Shown here in pieces: positions 50,552 through 58,121 of a stretch of 64,000 nucleotides of DNA; the first letter of the stretch is position 1, and each line of letters opens with the position of its first letter. The notes below the pieces were generated by a model, which was not told the DNA's origin, ran no database searches, and worked only from the letters and a program-made list of their open reading frames with translations. The position numbers and the translations under genes are program-made. Source of the DNA: Fimousia sp045616445 (lineage in GTDB: Bacteria; Bacillota; Clostridia; Lachnospirales; Lachnospiraceae); contig JAZLGR010000028.1 in NCBI GenBank assembly GCA_045616445.1, forward strand, positions 34,822 to 98,821, in the 5' to 3' direction.

Positions 50552-52636
50552 ATGAACGTGTATGATTCTGAAAACATTCGTAACGTCGTTTTACTTGGAC
50601 ATGGAGGTAGTGGTAAGACTATCCTTTTAGAAGGTCTCGCATATGCAGCTGGTATGATCAATCGTATCAAAACGATTGAAGAGGGCGGAACTATCAGCGA
50701 TTATGATAAAGAAGAATTAAAACGTAAATTCTCAATCCAGACTTCTGTAGTACCAATTGAATATGATGGAATCAAGATCAACCTTTTAGACACACCTGGA
50801 TTCTTCGACTTCTCAGGTGAAGTTTACGAAGCATTAAGCGTAGCTGATGCAGCGATTATCTGTGTATCTGGTACAGATGGTGTACAGGTAGGAACTCAGA
50901 GAGCATTTGAATATTGTAAAGAATATAACATTCCTTGCATGGTATTCGTATCCAACATCGACAGCGAAAAAGCTGACTTTATCGGTGTAGTAGAAGACCT
51001 CAAAGAATTAGTTGGACCACAGATTGCTCCATTCCAGTTACCATTAATGGAAGATGAAAAATTCATGGGATTCATCAACGTTGTTAAGAACGCTGGCCGT
51101 CGTTACAACCCAGATGGAACATATGAAAGCTACGACATCGAAGAAGGTGAAGTAGACGATTTAGATGAAGCTAGAGACATGCTTATGGAAGCTGTTGCTG
51201 GTACAGATGAAGAATATATGGAACGTTACTTCGAAGGTGAAACATTTACTCAGGAAGAAATCTCCACAGCGCTTCGTCAGACAGTAATCGAAGGCGAAAC
51301 AATTCCTGTATTAATGGGATCTTCCGTTATGAGATACGGCCCACACGCTGTATTATTAGCAATCAAGAAGTACTTCCCATCTCCAGTAAAAGATAATGTA
51401 ATCTGGCATGGTGTTAACCAGAAGACAGAAGAAGCTTATGTTGCTGAATATGATGCATTCAAACCAACATCCGCTTATATCTTCAAGACAGTAGTTGACC
51501 CATTCGTTGGTAAGTTCTCTTTAATCAAAGTTTGTGACGGTGTTGTTAAACCTAACTCCGTATTATTCAACGCTGAAAAAGATGAAGAAGAAAGAATCGG
51601 TAAACTTTACGTATTAAAAGGACGTGAAAGTATTGAAGTTTCCGAACTTCGTGCAGGTGATATCGGTGCAATCGCAAAACTGAATATCTCCCAGACACGT
51701 GATACTTTATCTACAAAAGCTACTCCAATCGTATATGAGAAGACATTCGTACCTACACCATATACATTCTCCGCTTACGTAACAAAGAAACGTGGAGAAG
51801 AAGATAAAGCTTCTGCAGCGATCAAACGTCTCATGGAAGAAGACTTAACATTACGTGAAGTGAATGATAAAGAAAATCGTCAGATGCTCATCTATGGTTT
51901 AGGTGATCAGCACTTAGAAGTAGTAGTTAGCAAATTAGCTGACAGATATAAAGTTGAAATTGAATTAGTAAAACCTCGTATCGCTTATAAAGAAACTATT
52001 CTTGGTAGAGTTGAAAAACAGGGTAAATATAAGAAACAGTCTGGTGGACATGGTCAGTATGGTGACGTTAAGATGTCATTTGAACCTTCTGGCGATTTAG
52101 ATAAACCTTACATCTTCGAAGAAAAGATCTTCGGTGGTGCTGTACCTAAGAACTACTTCCCAGCAGTTGAAAAGGGTATCGCAGAAAGCTGTGAAGCTGG
52201 TCCTTTAGCTGGTTATCCAGTAGTTGGTATTAAGGCTACATTATTAGATGGTTCTTATCATCCAGTAGACTCTTCCGAATTAGCATTCAAGCAGGCTGCT
52301 AAGATGGCATTCAAGGCTGGTGCTTTAGAAGCAAAACCAGTTCTCCTTGAACCTATCGTATCCTTAAAGGTTGTTGTTCCTGATGTATACACAGGCGATA
52401 TCATGGGTGACCTTACAAAACGTCGTGGTCGTGTACTTGGTATGACTCCAGTAGAAGGTGGCAAGACAGAAATCTTAGCTGACATCCCACAGGGAAGCTT
52501 AGTTGGATACTCCACAACACTTCGTTCTACAACTGGTGGAAGCGGCACATATTCTTATGAATTCAATGCTTACGAACAGATGCCAGTAGATGCTCAGAAC
52601 AAAGTTTTAGAGGAAGCAGCAAAAGAAAGCAAATAG
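50552..52636 (+). CDS. EF-G-like translational GTPase (FusA2 type)
   Basis: A protein of 694 residues with all five EF-G domains. G1 is GHGGSGKT (16-23). G3 reads DTPGFFDF (80-87): the catalytic histidine of EF-G (DTPGHVDF) is replaced by Phe84. G4 reads VSNID where EF-G has NKxD. Domain IV contains QSGGHGQYGDVKMSFEP and domain V the closing LTKRRGRVLGMTP. These differences mark the FusA2/EF-G2 paralogue class rather than the main EF-G. Codon use is strongly biased, suggesting high expression. Its exact role (ribosome rescue, stress or a non-translational GTPase) is unknown. Confidence 0.88.
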   Translation: MNVYDSENIRNVVLLGHGGSGKTILLEGLAYAAGMINRIKTIEEGGTISDYDKEELKRKFSIQTSVVPIEYDGIKINLLDTPGFFDFSGEVYEALSVADAAIICVSGTDGVQVGTQRAFEYCKEYNIPCMVFVSNIDSEKADFIGVVEDLKELVGPQIAPFQLPLMEDEKFMGFINVVKNAGRRYNPDGTYESYDIEEGEVDDLDEARDMLMEAVAGTDEEYMERYFEGETFTQEEISTALRQTVIEGETIPVLMGSSVMRYGPHAVLLAIKKYFPSPVKDNVIWHGVNQKTEEAYVAEYDAFKPTSAYIFKTVVDPFVGKFSLIKVCDGVVKPNSVLFNAEKDEEERIGKLYVLKGRESIEVSELRAGDIGAIAKLNISQTRDTLSTKATPIVYEKTFVPTPYTFSAYVTKKRGEEDKASAAIKRLMEEDLTLREVNDKENRQMLIYGLGDQHLEVVVSKLADRYKVEIELVKPRIAYKETILGRVEKQGKYKKQSGGHGQYGDVKMSFEPSGDLDKPYIFEEKIFGGAVPKNYFPAVEKGIAESCEAGPLAGYPVVGIKATLLDGSYHPVDSSELAFKQAAKMAFKAGALEAKPVLLEPIVSLKVVVPDVYTGDIMGDLTKRRGRVLGMTPVEGGKTEILADIPQGSLVGYSTTLRSTTGGSGTYSYEFNAYEQMPVDAQNKVLEEAAKESK

Positions 52637-52655
52637 TTAATCCGGAGGAATCCAC

Positions 52656-53204
52656 ATGTTAGAACGAGCAGTAAGCTATGCAGCCAAAGCACATACAGGT
52701 CAGAAGAGAAAGGGCACACAGATGCCGTATATCGTCCATCCGATGGAAGTAGCATCCATTGTGGCAAGACTTACCGATGACCAGGAGATTATCTGTGCAG
52801 CAATGCTTCATGACTGCTTAGAAGACTGTAAGCAGGTAACCTACGAAGATTTAGCAGAGCGCTTTGGTAAACGGGTAGCTGATCTTGTCAGCGGAGAGTC
52901 AGAAGATAAATCCAAGACCTGGATTCAGAGAAAACAGGCGAAGATGATGTATCTGAAGGATGAAGCCTCAGAGGCAGAGAAGATGATCGCGCTGGCTGAT
53001 AAGCTTTCGAATATACGATCTATGCATAGTGATTATATGCGTATCGGCGATCGCTTATGGGAACGTTTTAATATGGCAGATAAGAGAATGCAGGGCTACT
53101 ACTATTTTGGTATTGCTGAATCTCTGGAAAGTCTGCACGATTATGTGGAATATCAGGAATACTGTCACTTGGTAAGAGAAGTATTCCAGGATATATTTGA
53201 ATAA
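52656..53204 (+). CDS. RelA/SpoT-type HD hydrolase (small alarmone hydrolase-like)
   Basis: A protein of 182 residues. HD-domain motifs are AKAHTGQKRKGTQMPYIVHP, AAMLHDCLEDCKQV and IALADKLSNIRSM. It has no synthetase or regulatory domain. The substrate may be (p)ppGpp or a related nucleotide. It sits 19 bases after the EF-G-like gene and is closed by a terminator at 53212. A shorter protein of the same group is encoded at 6588-7028, but the two share only the motifs. Confidence 0.87.
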   Translation: MLERAVSYAAKAHTGQKRKGTQMPYIVHPMEVASIVARLTDDQEIICAAMLHDCLEDCKQVTYEDLAERFGKRVADLVSGESEDKSKTWIQRKQAKMMYLKDEASEAEKMIALADKLSNIRSMHSDYMRIGDRLWERFNMADKRMQGYYYFGIAESLESLHDYVEYQEYCHLVREVFQDIFE

Positions 53205-53211
53205 GAATTAT

Positions 53212-53243
53212 ACCCCACACCGACAATGGTGTGGGGTTTTTTT
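53212..53243 (+). terminator. Terminator after the HD hydrolase gene
   Basis: ACCCCACACC (53212-53221) pairs exactly with GGTGTGGGGT (53228-53237), followed by T-run to 53243. Confidence 0.93.
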
Positions 53244-53336
53244 GTTAAATCACAATCATTTTTGCATCTGGCCATAAGGAGTGCTATAATATAATAGATA
53301 CATTGACAGACGCTATGTCTGAGGAAGGTGCAAAGT

Positions 53337-53975
53337 ATGAAAATTGATAATAATGATTTTTTAGTATATGCGGTTACTGACCGGCACTGGTTAGGGGAAG
53401 AAACTCTTGCGATGCAGGTAGAGAAGGCATTGAAGGGGGGCGCAACTTTTATCCAGTTAAGAGAAAAGACATTAGACGAGGAGGCTTTCATGGCAGAAGC
53501 CATTGAGATTCAGGCACTGTGTAGAAAGTACGGAGTTCCATTTGTCATCAATGATAATGTGGCGATTGCTAAGGCCATGGATGCAGACGGCGTGCATGTA
53601 GGACAAAAAGATATGGAAGCGGGCGATGTACGTGCAATCTTGGGTCCTGATAAGATCATCGGTGTCTCTACGGCAAATGTTGCCGAAGCTATAAAAGCAC
53701 AGGAATGTGGAGCAGATTACATCGGCTGTGGAGCAGTATTCTCTACAAATACGAAAGCTGATACAAGAGATGTGGATTATGATACCTTAAAGGCGGTATG
53801 CGATGCTGTAGATATTCCAGTTGTAGCCATTGGCGGTATCACAAGAGATAATATTGTACAGCTTGCCGGAACAGGAATTGACGGTGTAGCAGTCATCAGT
53901 GCTATCTTCGGTCAGGAAGACATCGAAGAAGCAACAAGAGATCTGAAGAAACAGACTAAACAGATAGTGGGATAA
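53337..53975 (+). CDS. thiE: Thiamine-phosphate synthase
   Basis: A protein of 212 residues. ThiE signatures are VYAVTDRHWLGEETLA, GGATFIQLREKTLDEEAF, FVINDNVAIAKAMDADGVHVG, CGAVFSTNTKADTR and VVAIGGITRDNI. It joins HMP-diphosphate and the thiazole phosphate to thiamine phosphate. The usual phosphate-binding TxTK reads TNTK here. No other thiamine gene or TPP riboswitch is adjacent; TATAAT at 53285 and GAGGAAGG mark its own promoter and ribosome site. I choose the ATG at 53337 over a GTG at 53328. Confidence 0.93.
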   Translation: MKIDNNDFLVYAVTDRHWLGEETLAMQVEKALKGGATFIQLREKTLDEEAFMAEAIEIQALCRKYGVPFVINDNVAIAKAMDADGVHVGQKDMEAGDVRAILGPDKIIGVSTANVAEAIKAQECGADYIGCGAVFSTNTKADTRDVDYDTLKAVCDAVDIPVVAIGGITRDNIVQLAGTGIDGVAVISAIFGQEDIEEATRDLKKQTKQIVG

Positions 53976-53987
53976 TAAGTAACAATT

Positions 53988-54719
53988 ATGATTTACGTAT
54001 GTAGTGATATTCACGGAAACTATAAACGATATGAGAGAGTCAAGAATCTGCTAAGACCGAATGGGGAAGATGTGTTATTCATCGTGGGAGATATGATCGA
54101 CCGCGGCCCGGATGGTATTAAGATTCTCCTTGATGTGATGCATCAGGATTATATTGCATGTATGCTTGGTAATCATGAATGGATGATGTACCGTGCCTTA
54201 GCCTTAAAGGAGGAGGAAGCATTTGACATATGGACCTTCTTCAATAATGGGGGCAGCGTGACATACGAGGCATTCCAGAAGATCGATGAGAAGGATCAGG
54301 AACGAATTCTTCAGTTCCTTGGTAGACTTCCGGTGGCGATGCAGCTCCATGTGGACGGTCGAAAGGTATATCTTGCCCATGGATGTGCCCTGAAGGACTG
54401 TATGGATCAGGATGTTATGAGACTCTCTGAGGCACCATACGAATGGGTGGATGAAATCGTGTGGGAATCACCGATGACCAATCCGAACATCATCATGGAC
54501 TATTGTGAATATGGCAACAGTGATCTCTACATACACGGACATAAATTTGTACAGAGACAGCAGAAGGGATATCAGGCTGTCACTTATAAGGATGAGGACT
54601 GCGAAATTCTCTTTATTGATGGAGGATGTGCGATCCGCAATCCGGAACAATATGGATTTGAGACAGCATTGATCGTTTATTGTATAGAAACCGACGAATT
54701 AACCTATATTACCGAATAG
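53988..54719 (+). CDS. Metallophosphoesterase (PPP-type)
   Basis: A protein of 243 residues of the serine/threonine phosphatase-like metallophosphoesterase group. The metal motifs are SDIHGNYKRYERV, IVGDMIDRGPDG, LGNHEWMM, YLAHGC and YIHGHKFVQ. Related proteins act on phosphoproteins or diadenosine polyphosphates. It follows thiE by 12 bases and probably shares its transcript. Confidence 0.9.
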   Translation: MIYVCSDIHGNYKRYERVKNLLRPNGEDVLFIVGDMIDRGPDGIKILLDVMHQDYIACMLGNHEWMMYRALALKEEEAFDIWTFFNNGGSVTYEAFQKIDEKDQERILQFLGRLPVAMQLHVDGRKVYLAHGCALKDCMDQDVMRLSEAPYEWVDEIVWESPMTNPNIIMDYCEYGNSDLYIHGHKFVQRQQKGYQAVTYKDEDCEILFIDGGCAIRNPEQYGFETALIVYCIETDELTYITE

Positions 54720-54743
54720 ATGTTCGGATTTATGGACACCTAA

Positions 54744-54798
54744 TGTTCTATACTATAGTCAAATGAAGGACACAAGGGATTTGACATAGAACAGGAGG
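54744..54798 (+). promoter_or_regulatory. Long stem-loop abutting the ribosome site of the 33-residue gene
   Basis: TGTTCTAT (54744-54751) pairs with ATAGAACA (54786-54793). GTCAAAT (54758-54764) pairs with ATTTGAC (54779-54785), leaving a 6-base bulge and a 14-base loop. The 3' strand ends exactly where AGGAGG (54793-54798) begins. There is no T-run, so it is a leader structure rather than a terminator, and may control translation or stability. Confidence 0.55.
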
Positions 54799-54805
54799 TA
54801 CTAAG

Positions 54806-54907
54806 ATGAAGGGTTATTATATTGCAAGCGGTTACATGGGATACATTGACGGTGACTATATGCTTTTTGCAAGCGAGGAAGATTACCTCGAATATATGGA
54901 AGGTTAA
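54806..54907 (+). CDS. 33-residue small protein
   Basis: A complete small gene with a consensus AGGAGG 7 bases before its ATG and a TAA stop. The product is 33 residues, rich in Tyr, Gly and Asp/Glu: it begins MKGYYIASGYMGYIDGDY and ends with LFASEEDYLEYMEG. I recall similar tiny GYMG...LFAS..DY.EY.E proteins in other Lachnospiraceae, but this is from memory and unverified. The function is unknown. It heads an operon of four small genes (gaps 5, 12 and 23 bases) and is preceded by a strong stem-loop. Confidence 0.7.
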   Translation: MKGYYIASGYMGYIDGDYMLFASEEDYLEYMEG

Positions 54908-54912
54908 TCACA

Positions 54913-55080
54913 ATGACAAAACAGAAACTGATACTGGCAATTGCCGTGCTGGGTGTGATCGAGATGATCTGTGCTTATATTTTCAGTAAGACAGGTTCTC
55001 GTGAGGTGAATTATCTTCAGCTGATACTGGTGCTTGTCATGTTTATTATATTTCAGAAGTATCGTAAGATGGATGAATAG
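54913..55080 (+). CDS. 55-residue two-helix membrane protein
   Basis: A complete small gene 5 bases after the preceding stop, so probably translated by coupling since its own ribosome site is weak. The 55 residues form two hydrophobic helices (KLILAIAVLGVIEMICAYIF and YLQLILVLVMFIIFQKY) joined by a short polar loop (SKTGSREVN), with a basic-acidic end KYRKMDE. I do not recognise the family. The size and shape resemble small membrane regulators or toxin-like hairpins. Confidence 0.65.
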   Translation: MTKQKLILAIAVLGVIEMICAYIFSKTGSREVNYLQLILVLVMFIIFQKYRKMDE

Positions 55081-55092
55081 AGGTGAAAACCG

Positions 55093-55338
55093 ATGGAATA
55101 TCTATATTTGATGAATGAATTGGATGCGAAGGTGAAGGAAGCGATCGCAACGAAGGGAGAAGATGATCCTAACGTTGCCGAAATTAATACTGTGATGGAG
55201 ATGATCACATATTTCCTTGGTATGACGAAGAAGGAAGCTGCTGATCTGATCACCTGGGCGGAATTTGCCAATTACGGCAACGAATTTGAGATCAAACTGA
55301 ACGATCTTAGAAGACACTGTAGACATTATGTTGTATAA
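55093..55338 (+). CDS. 81-residue uncharacterised helical protein
   Basis: A product of 81 residues with a GAGGTG ribosome site. It is soluble and helical: MEYLYLMNELDAKVKEAIAT, then EINTVMEMITYFLGMTKKEA, then LRRHCRHYVV. No known domain is recognised. It lies third in the small-gene operon. Confidence 0.65.
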   Translation: MEYLYLMNELDAKVKEAIATKGEDDPNVAEINTVMEMITYFLGMTKKEAADLITWAEFANYGNEFEIKLNDLRRHCRHYVV

Positions 55339-55361
55339 TTGATTATTGTATAGTTGTAAAT

Positions 55362-55715
55362 ATGGACATTTGTAATAGTATATTGTTGTTCCCGACACTA
55401 TTGTTAATGGTTGTATTTATAGTGTGCATCCTCCCCTGGGTAATCAGGCTGCTTTGCGTTGTGAAGCGTTGGATGGATGGTAGTATGAATGAGAAAAGGT
55501 TTGAACATCATTACTGGCGTTGTCATGGAAGAATCACGAAGCTTTCTGCCCGAGAAAGGGATAGAAGTGGCAGGGTAACCTTCTTGCTTGATAACGGGAA
55601 AGAACTGACAGTGGCCGTCGATGGGATTGATTTTCCAAAGTTTGTTCATGGAACTTATGGAGAGATCTGTATGGATGGCGATGAATTTGTCAGATTTACT
55701 GAAATTGATGTATGA
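55362..55715 (+). CDS. 117-residue membrane protein, DUF2500-like tail
   Basis: A product of 117 residues. A long hydrophobic N-terminal region (about 7-33) anchors a soluble C-terminal domain: GRITKLSARERDRSGRVTFL, then DNGKELTVAVDGIDFPKFVH, then GTYGEICMDGDEFVRF. The domain pattern (strand, nGk.l.l.V, Gd.G.l, F) recalls DUF2500 membrane proteins of unknown function; this is a weak, memory-based match. It is the last gene of the small operon, closed by a terminator at 55730. The ribosome site is poor. Confidence 0.65.
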   Translation: MDICNSILLFPTLLLMVVFIVCILPWVIRLLCVVKRWMDGSMNEKRFEHHYWRCHGRITKLSARERDRSGRVTFLLDNGKELTVAVDGIDFPKFVHGTYGEICMDGDEFVRFTEIDV

Positions 55716-55729
55716 TTATGCTTAACAAA

Positions 55730-55761
55730 GGGGCTTATCGAAAGGTGAGCTCCTATTTTTT
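55730..55761 (+). terminator. Terminator of the small-protein operon
   Basis: GGGGCTTATC (55730-55739) pairs with GGTGAGCTCC (55744-55753), with three G-T pairs, around a GAAA tetraloop. TATTTTTT follows. Confidence 0.75.
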
Positions 55762-55805
55762 GATATAAAGATTTTGCTTTGAAATAGCAGATAGAAAGGA
55801 CGATT

Positions 55806-57581
55806 ATGGAGATTTTAACACGAGATCAGGTATTGGAGGAACATACATGGAATTTGTGTGATTTATTCGAGAATGAAGATGATTTTGCGGCAGAAGGAGA
55901 ACTTTTAGAAGGATTATTCGATGAGTTTCGAGACTGCGAAGGACTTCTAAGCAGTGGCGAAGGATTGCTTCGGGCAATTAAGATCTATGAAAAGATGAAT
56001 TATTATTTCGGCAGGATGTATGTATATGCCAACCAGAAGTCTCACGAAGACATGGGCAACGGAAAGTATCAGCAGATGAGCGGTGAGATGACAATTCTTG
56101 CAACAACATTTAACAATGCATGTGCATGGTTCGAACCGGAGCTGCTGACAATTTCAGATGATCTGCTTGCATCCTTCTATGAAGCAGTACCAGAACTATG
56201 CAACTACCGTAGATTCTTAGAACAGATTACAAGAAGAAAGGCACATATCTTAGATGCTAAGACAGAGAGCTTATTATCAAGAGCTGCAGAGCTTGGCCAT
56301 GGACCGTCCCATATCTTTTCCATGTTTAACAATGCAGATATTAAGTTCCCGGATATCACAGATCAGGAGGGTAATTGCCATCCACTGACCAACGGTACTT
56401 ATATCAGCTATATGGAAAGCCGTGACCGTGTCCTTCGCAAGCATGCATTTGAGGCGATGTATAGCGTCTATGGACAGTTTAATAACATGTTAGGTGCCAT
56501 CTACTACAATAATATGAAACAGGCTGATTTCTTCGCTAAGGAACGCAGATACGAAGATGCACTGCATGCCAGTCTTTTTGATAATGAGATTCCGACAGAA
56601 GTTTACGATCAGCTCATCGAAGCAACTCATCAGGCTCTGCCAGCTATGTATGAGTATGTAGAGAAGAGAAAGCAGTTACTGGGCGTGGAGGAGCTTCATA
56701 TGTATGATGTCTATACACCGCTCTGTGATATGCCAGAGAAGAAGTATAGCTTTGAGGAAGCGAAGGCTATCGTTTTAGAAGGACTTGCTCCCCTTGGGGA
56801 AGACTATCTTGCCCTTCTTCAGGAAGGATTCGATCATCGATGGATCGATATCTATGAGAATGTAGGCAAGCGTACAGGAGCCTATTCCTGGGGTGCATAT
56901 GGCACACATCCTTATGTCTTATTAAACTATCATGGCAGTCTGAATGATGTATTCACCTTAGCCCATGAGATGGGACATGCGATCCATACCTATTATTCCA
57001 ATGAAAAACAGGATATCTTAGATGCTGATTATCGTATCTTTGTGGCTGAGGTTGCTTCTACCTGTAATGAAAGCCTGTTGATCCATCATCTCCTTGAGAA
57101 GAGTATGGATCCGGAAGAGAAGAAATATCTGATCAACTATTTCCTTGATCAGTTTAAGGGCACTATGTACCGTCAGACCATGTTTGCGGAATTTGAAAAG
57201 ATTGCCCATGGCGTAGTAAAAGAAGGTGGAATGATCACTGGAAAGCAGTTAAGTGAGATATACCTCAACTTAAATAAGAAATATTTTGGGGAAACCATGA
57301 TTTCTGACGAAGAAATCTCCTATGAATGGTCCAAGATTCCACATTTTTATACGCCATTCTATGTATATCAGTATTCCACAGCATTTGCGGCGGCCATTGC
57401 CATCAGCAAGAAGATCTTATCCGGAGAAGAAGGCATCGTAGAAAAGTATAAGGAATTCTTAAGCGGCGGCTGTTCTAAGACACCGATCGACTTATTAAAG
57501 ATCTGTGGCGTGGATATGTCCACCAAAGAACCAGTGGAAGATGCCCTTCTGGTATTTAAAGAATATTTAGATTTATTATAG
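55806..57581 (+). CDS. pepF: Oligoendopeptidase F, M3 family
   Basis: A protein of 591 residues, the usual length of PepF. The zinc motif is FTLAHEMGHAIHTYYS (His387, Glu388, His391), with the downstream glutamate in FVAEVASTCNESLL. The start LTRDQVLEEHTWNLCDLF is typical. It is a cytoplasmic metallo-endopeptidase that cuts peptides of about 7-17 residues during peptide turnover. It is preceded by a terminator and GAAAGGA, and followed after 26 bases by an unknown gene. Confidence 0.95.
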   Translation: MEILTRDQVLEEHTWNLCDLFENEDDFAAEGELLEGLFDEFRDCEGLLSSGEGLLRAIKIYEKMNYYFGRMYVYANQKSHEDMGNGKYQQMSGEMTILATTFNNACAWFEPELLTISDDLLASFYEAVPELCNYRRFLEQITRRKAHILDAKTESLLSRAAELGHGPSHIFSMFNNADIKFPDITDQEGNCHPLTNGTYISYMESRDRVLRKHAFEAMYSVYGQFNNMLGAIYYNNMKQADFFAKERRYEDALHASLFDNEIPTEVYDQLIEATHQALPAMYEYVEKRKQLLGVEELHMYDVYTPLCDMPEKKYSFEEAKAIVLEGLAPLGEDYLALLQEGFDHRWIDIYENVGKRTGAYSWGAYGTHPYVLLNYHGSLNDVFTLAHEMGHAIHTYYSNEKQDILDADYRIFVAEVASTCNESLLIHHLLEKSMDPEEKKYLINYFLDQFKGTMYRQTMFAEFEKIAHGVVKEGGMITGKQLSEIYLNLNKKYFGETMISDEEISYEWSKIPHFYTPFYVYQYSTAFAAAIAISKKILSGEEGIVEKYKEFLSGGCSKTPIDLLKICGVDMSTKEPVEDALLVFKEYLDLL

Positions 57582-57607
57582 ATATATTAGAAAGTAGATA
57601 AAGACAG

Positions 57608-58120
57608 ATGAAATTAACAAAAGAACAGTTTACCAGACGATTCTTACGGAAGGCAGAGCTTGGGGAAACACCATCTCTTAGCTTCACCTACAAAGATCTC
57701 ACCTTTATGATCTTTGGGAATCAATATATGATCAGGCTCTGTCAGGTCCTTCCAGGCGAGCAGCCTGATTGGCCGGACTATGAAGATATCGGTACCTATG
57801 ACAGTATAGAAGCGTGTCTTGGAGATGCCAGGATCTGCGACATCGTGCTGGAACAGCTATTTGAACAACTTACATTTGAAGATCATAAAGAATATCAGTC
57901 GCTATATATTGCAGGCGATCTGATCATAACGACAGATGGCAGAGCAGGTCGTGTAGAATCTGTGGATGAAGCCGCCGGGGAGATCCGCATCCTCAGTGGC
58001 AATGAGATCCTGATCTGCAGAGAGGATGAAGTGGCGTTCGATCACAGCGAAGACACCATTAGAAGTGCCAAAGAGCTGTATGAACATTACCGCTCCAGTA
58101 TGGGTTTTTGCTGTGAATGA
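57608..58120 (+). CDS. Uncharacterised protein
   Basis: A protein of 170 residues, not recognised. It is acidic and soluble. Segments include FTRRFLRKAELGETPSLSFT, FMIFGNQYMIRLCQVLPGEQ, YDSIEACLGDARICDIVLEQ, then a beta-rich patch DLIITTDGRAGRVESVDEAA and a helical end. It lies between pepF and the MATE gene, which begins 1 base after its stop, so it is likely co-translated with the exporter. Confidence 0.65.
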   Translation: MKLTKEQFTRRFLRKAELGETPSLSFTYKDLTFMIFGNQYMIRLCQVLPGEQPDWPDYEDIGTYDSIEACLGDARICDIVLEQLFEQLTFEDHKEYQSLYIAGDLIITTDGRAGRVESVDEAAGEIRILSGNEILICREDEVAFDHSEDTIRSAKELYEHYRSSMGFCCE

Positions 58121-58121
58121 T

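Noticed and set aside
53244..53336. Possible TPP riboswitch before thiE
   Set aside because: The conserved CUGAGA and related core segments are absent, and only 93 bases separate the terminator from the start.
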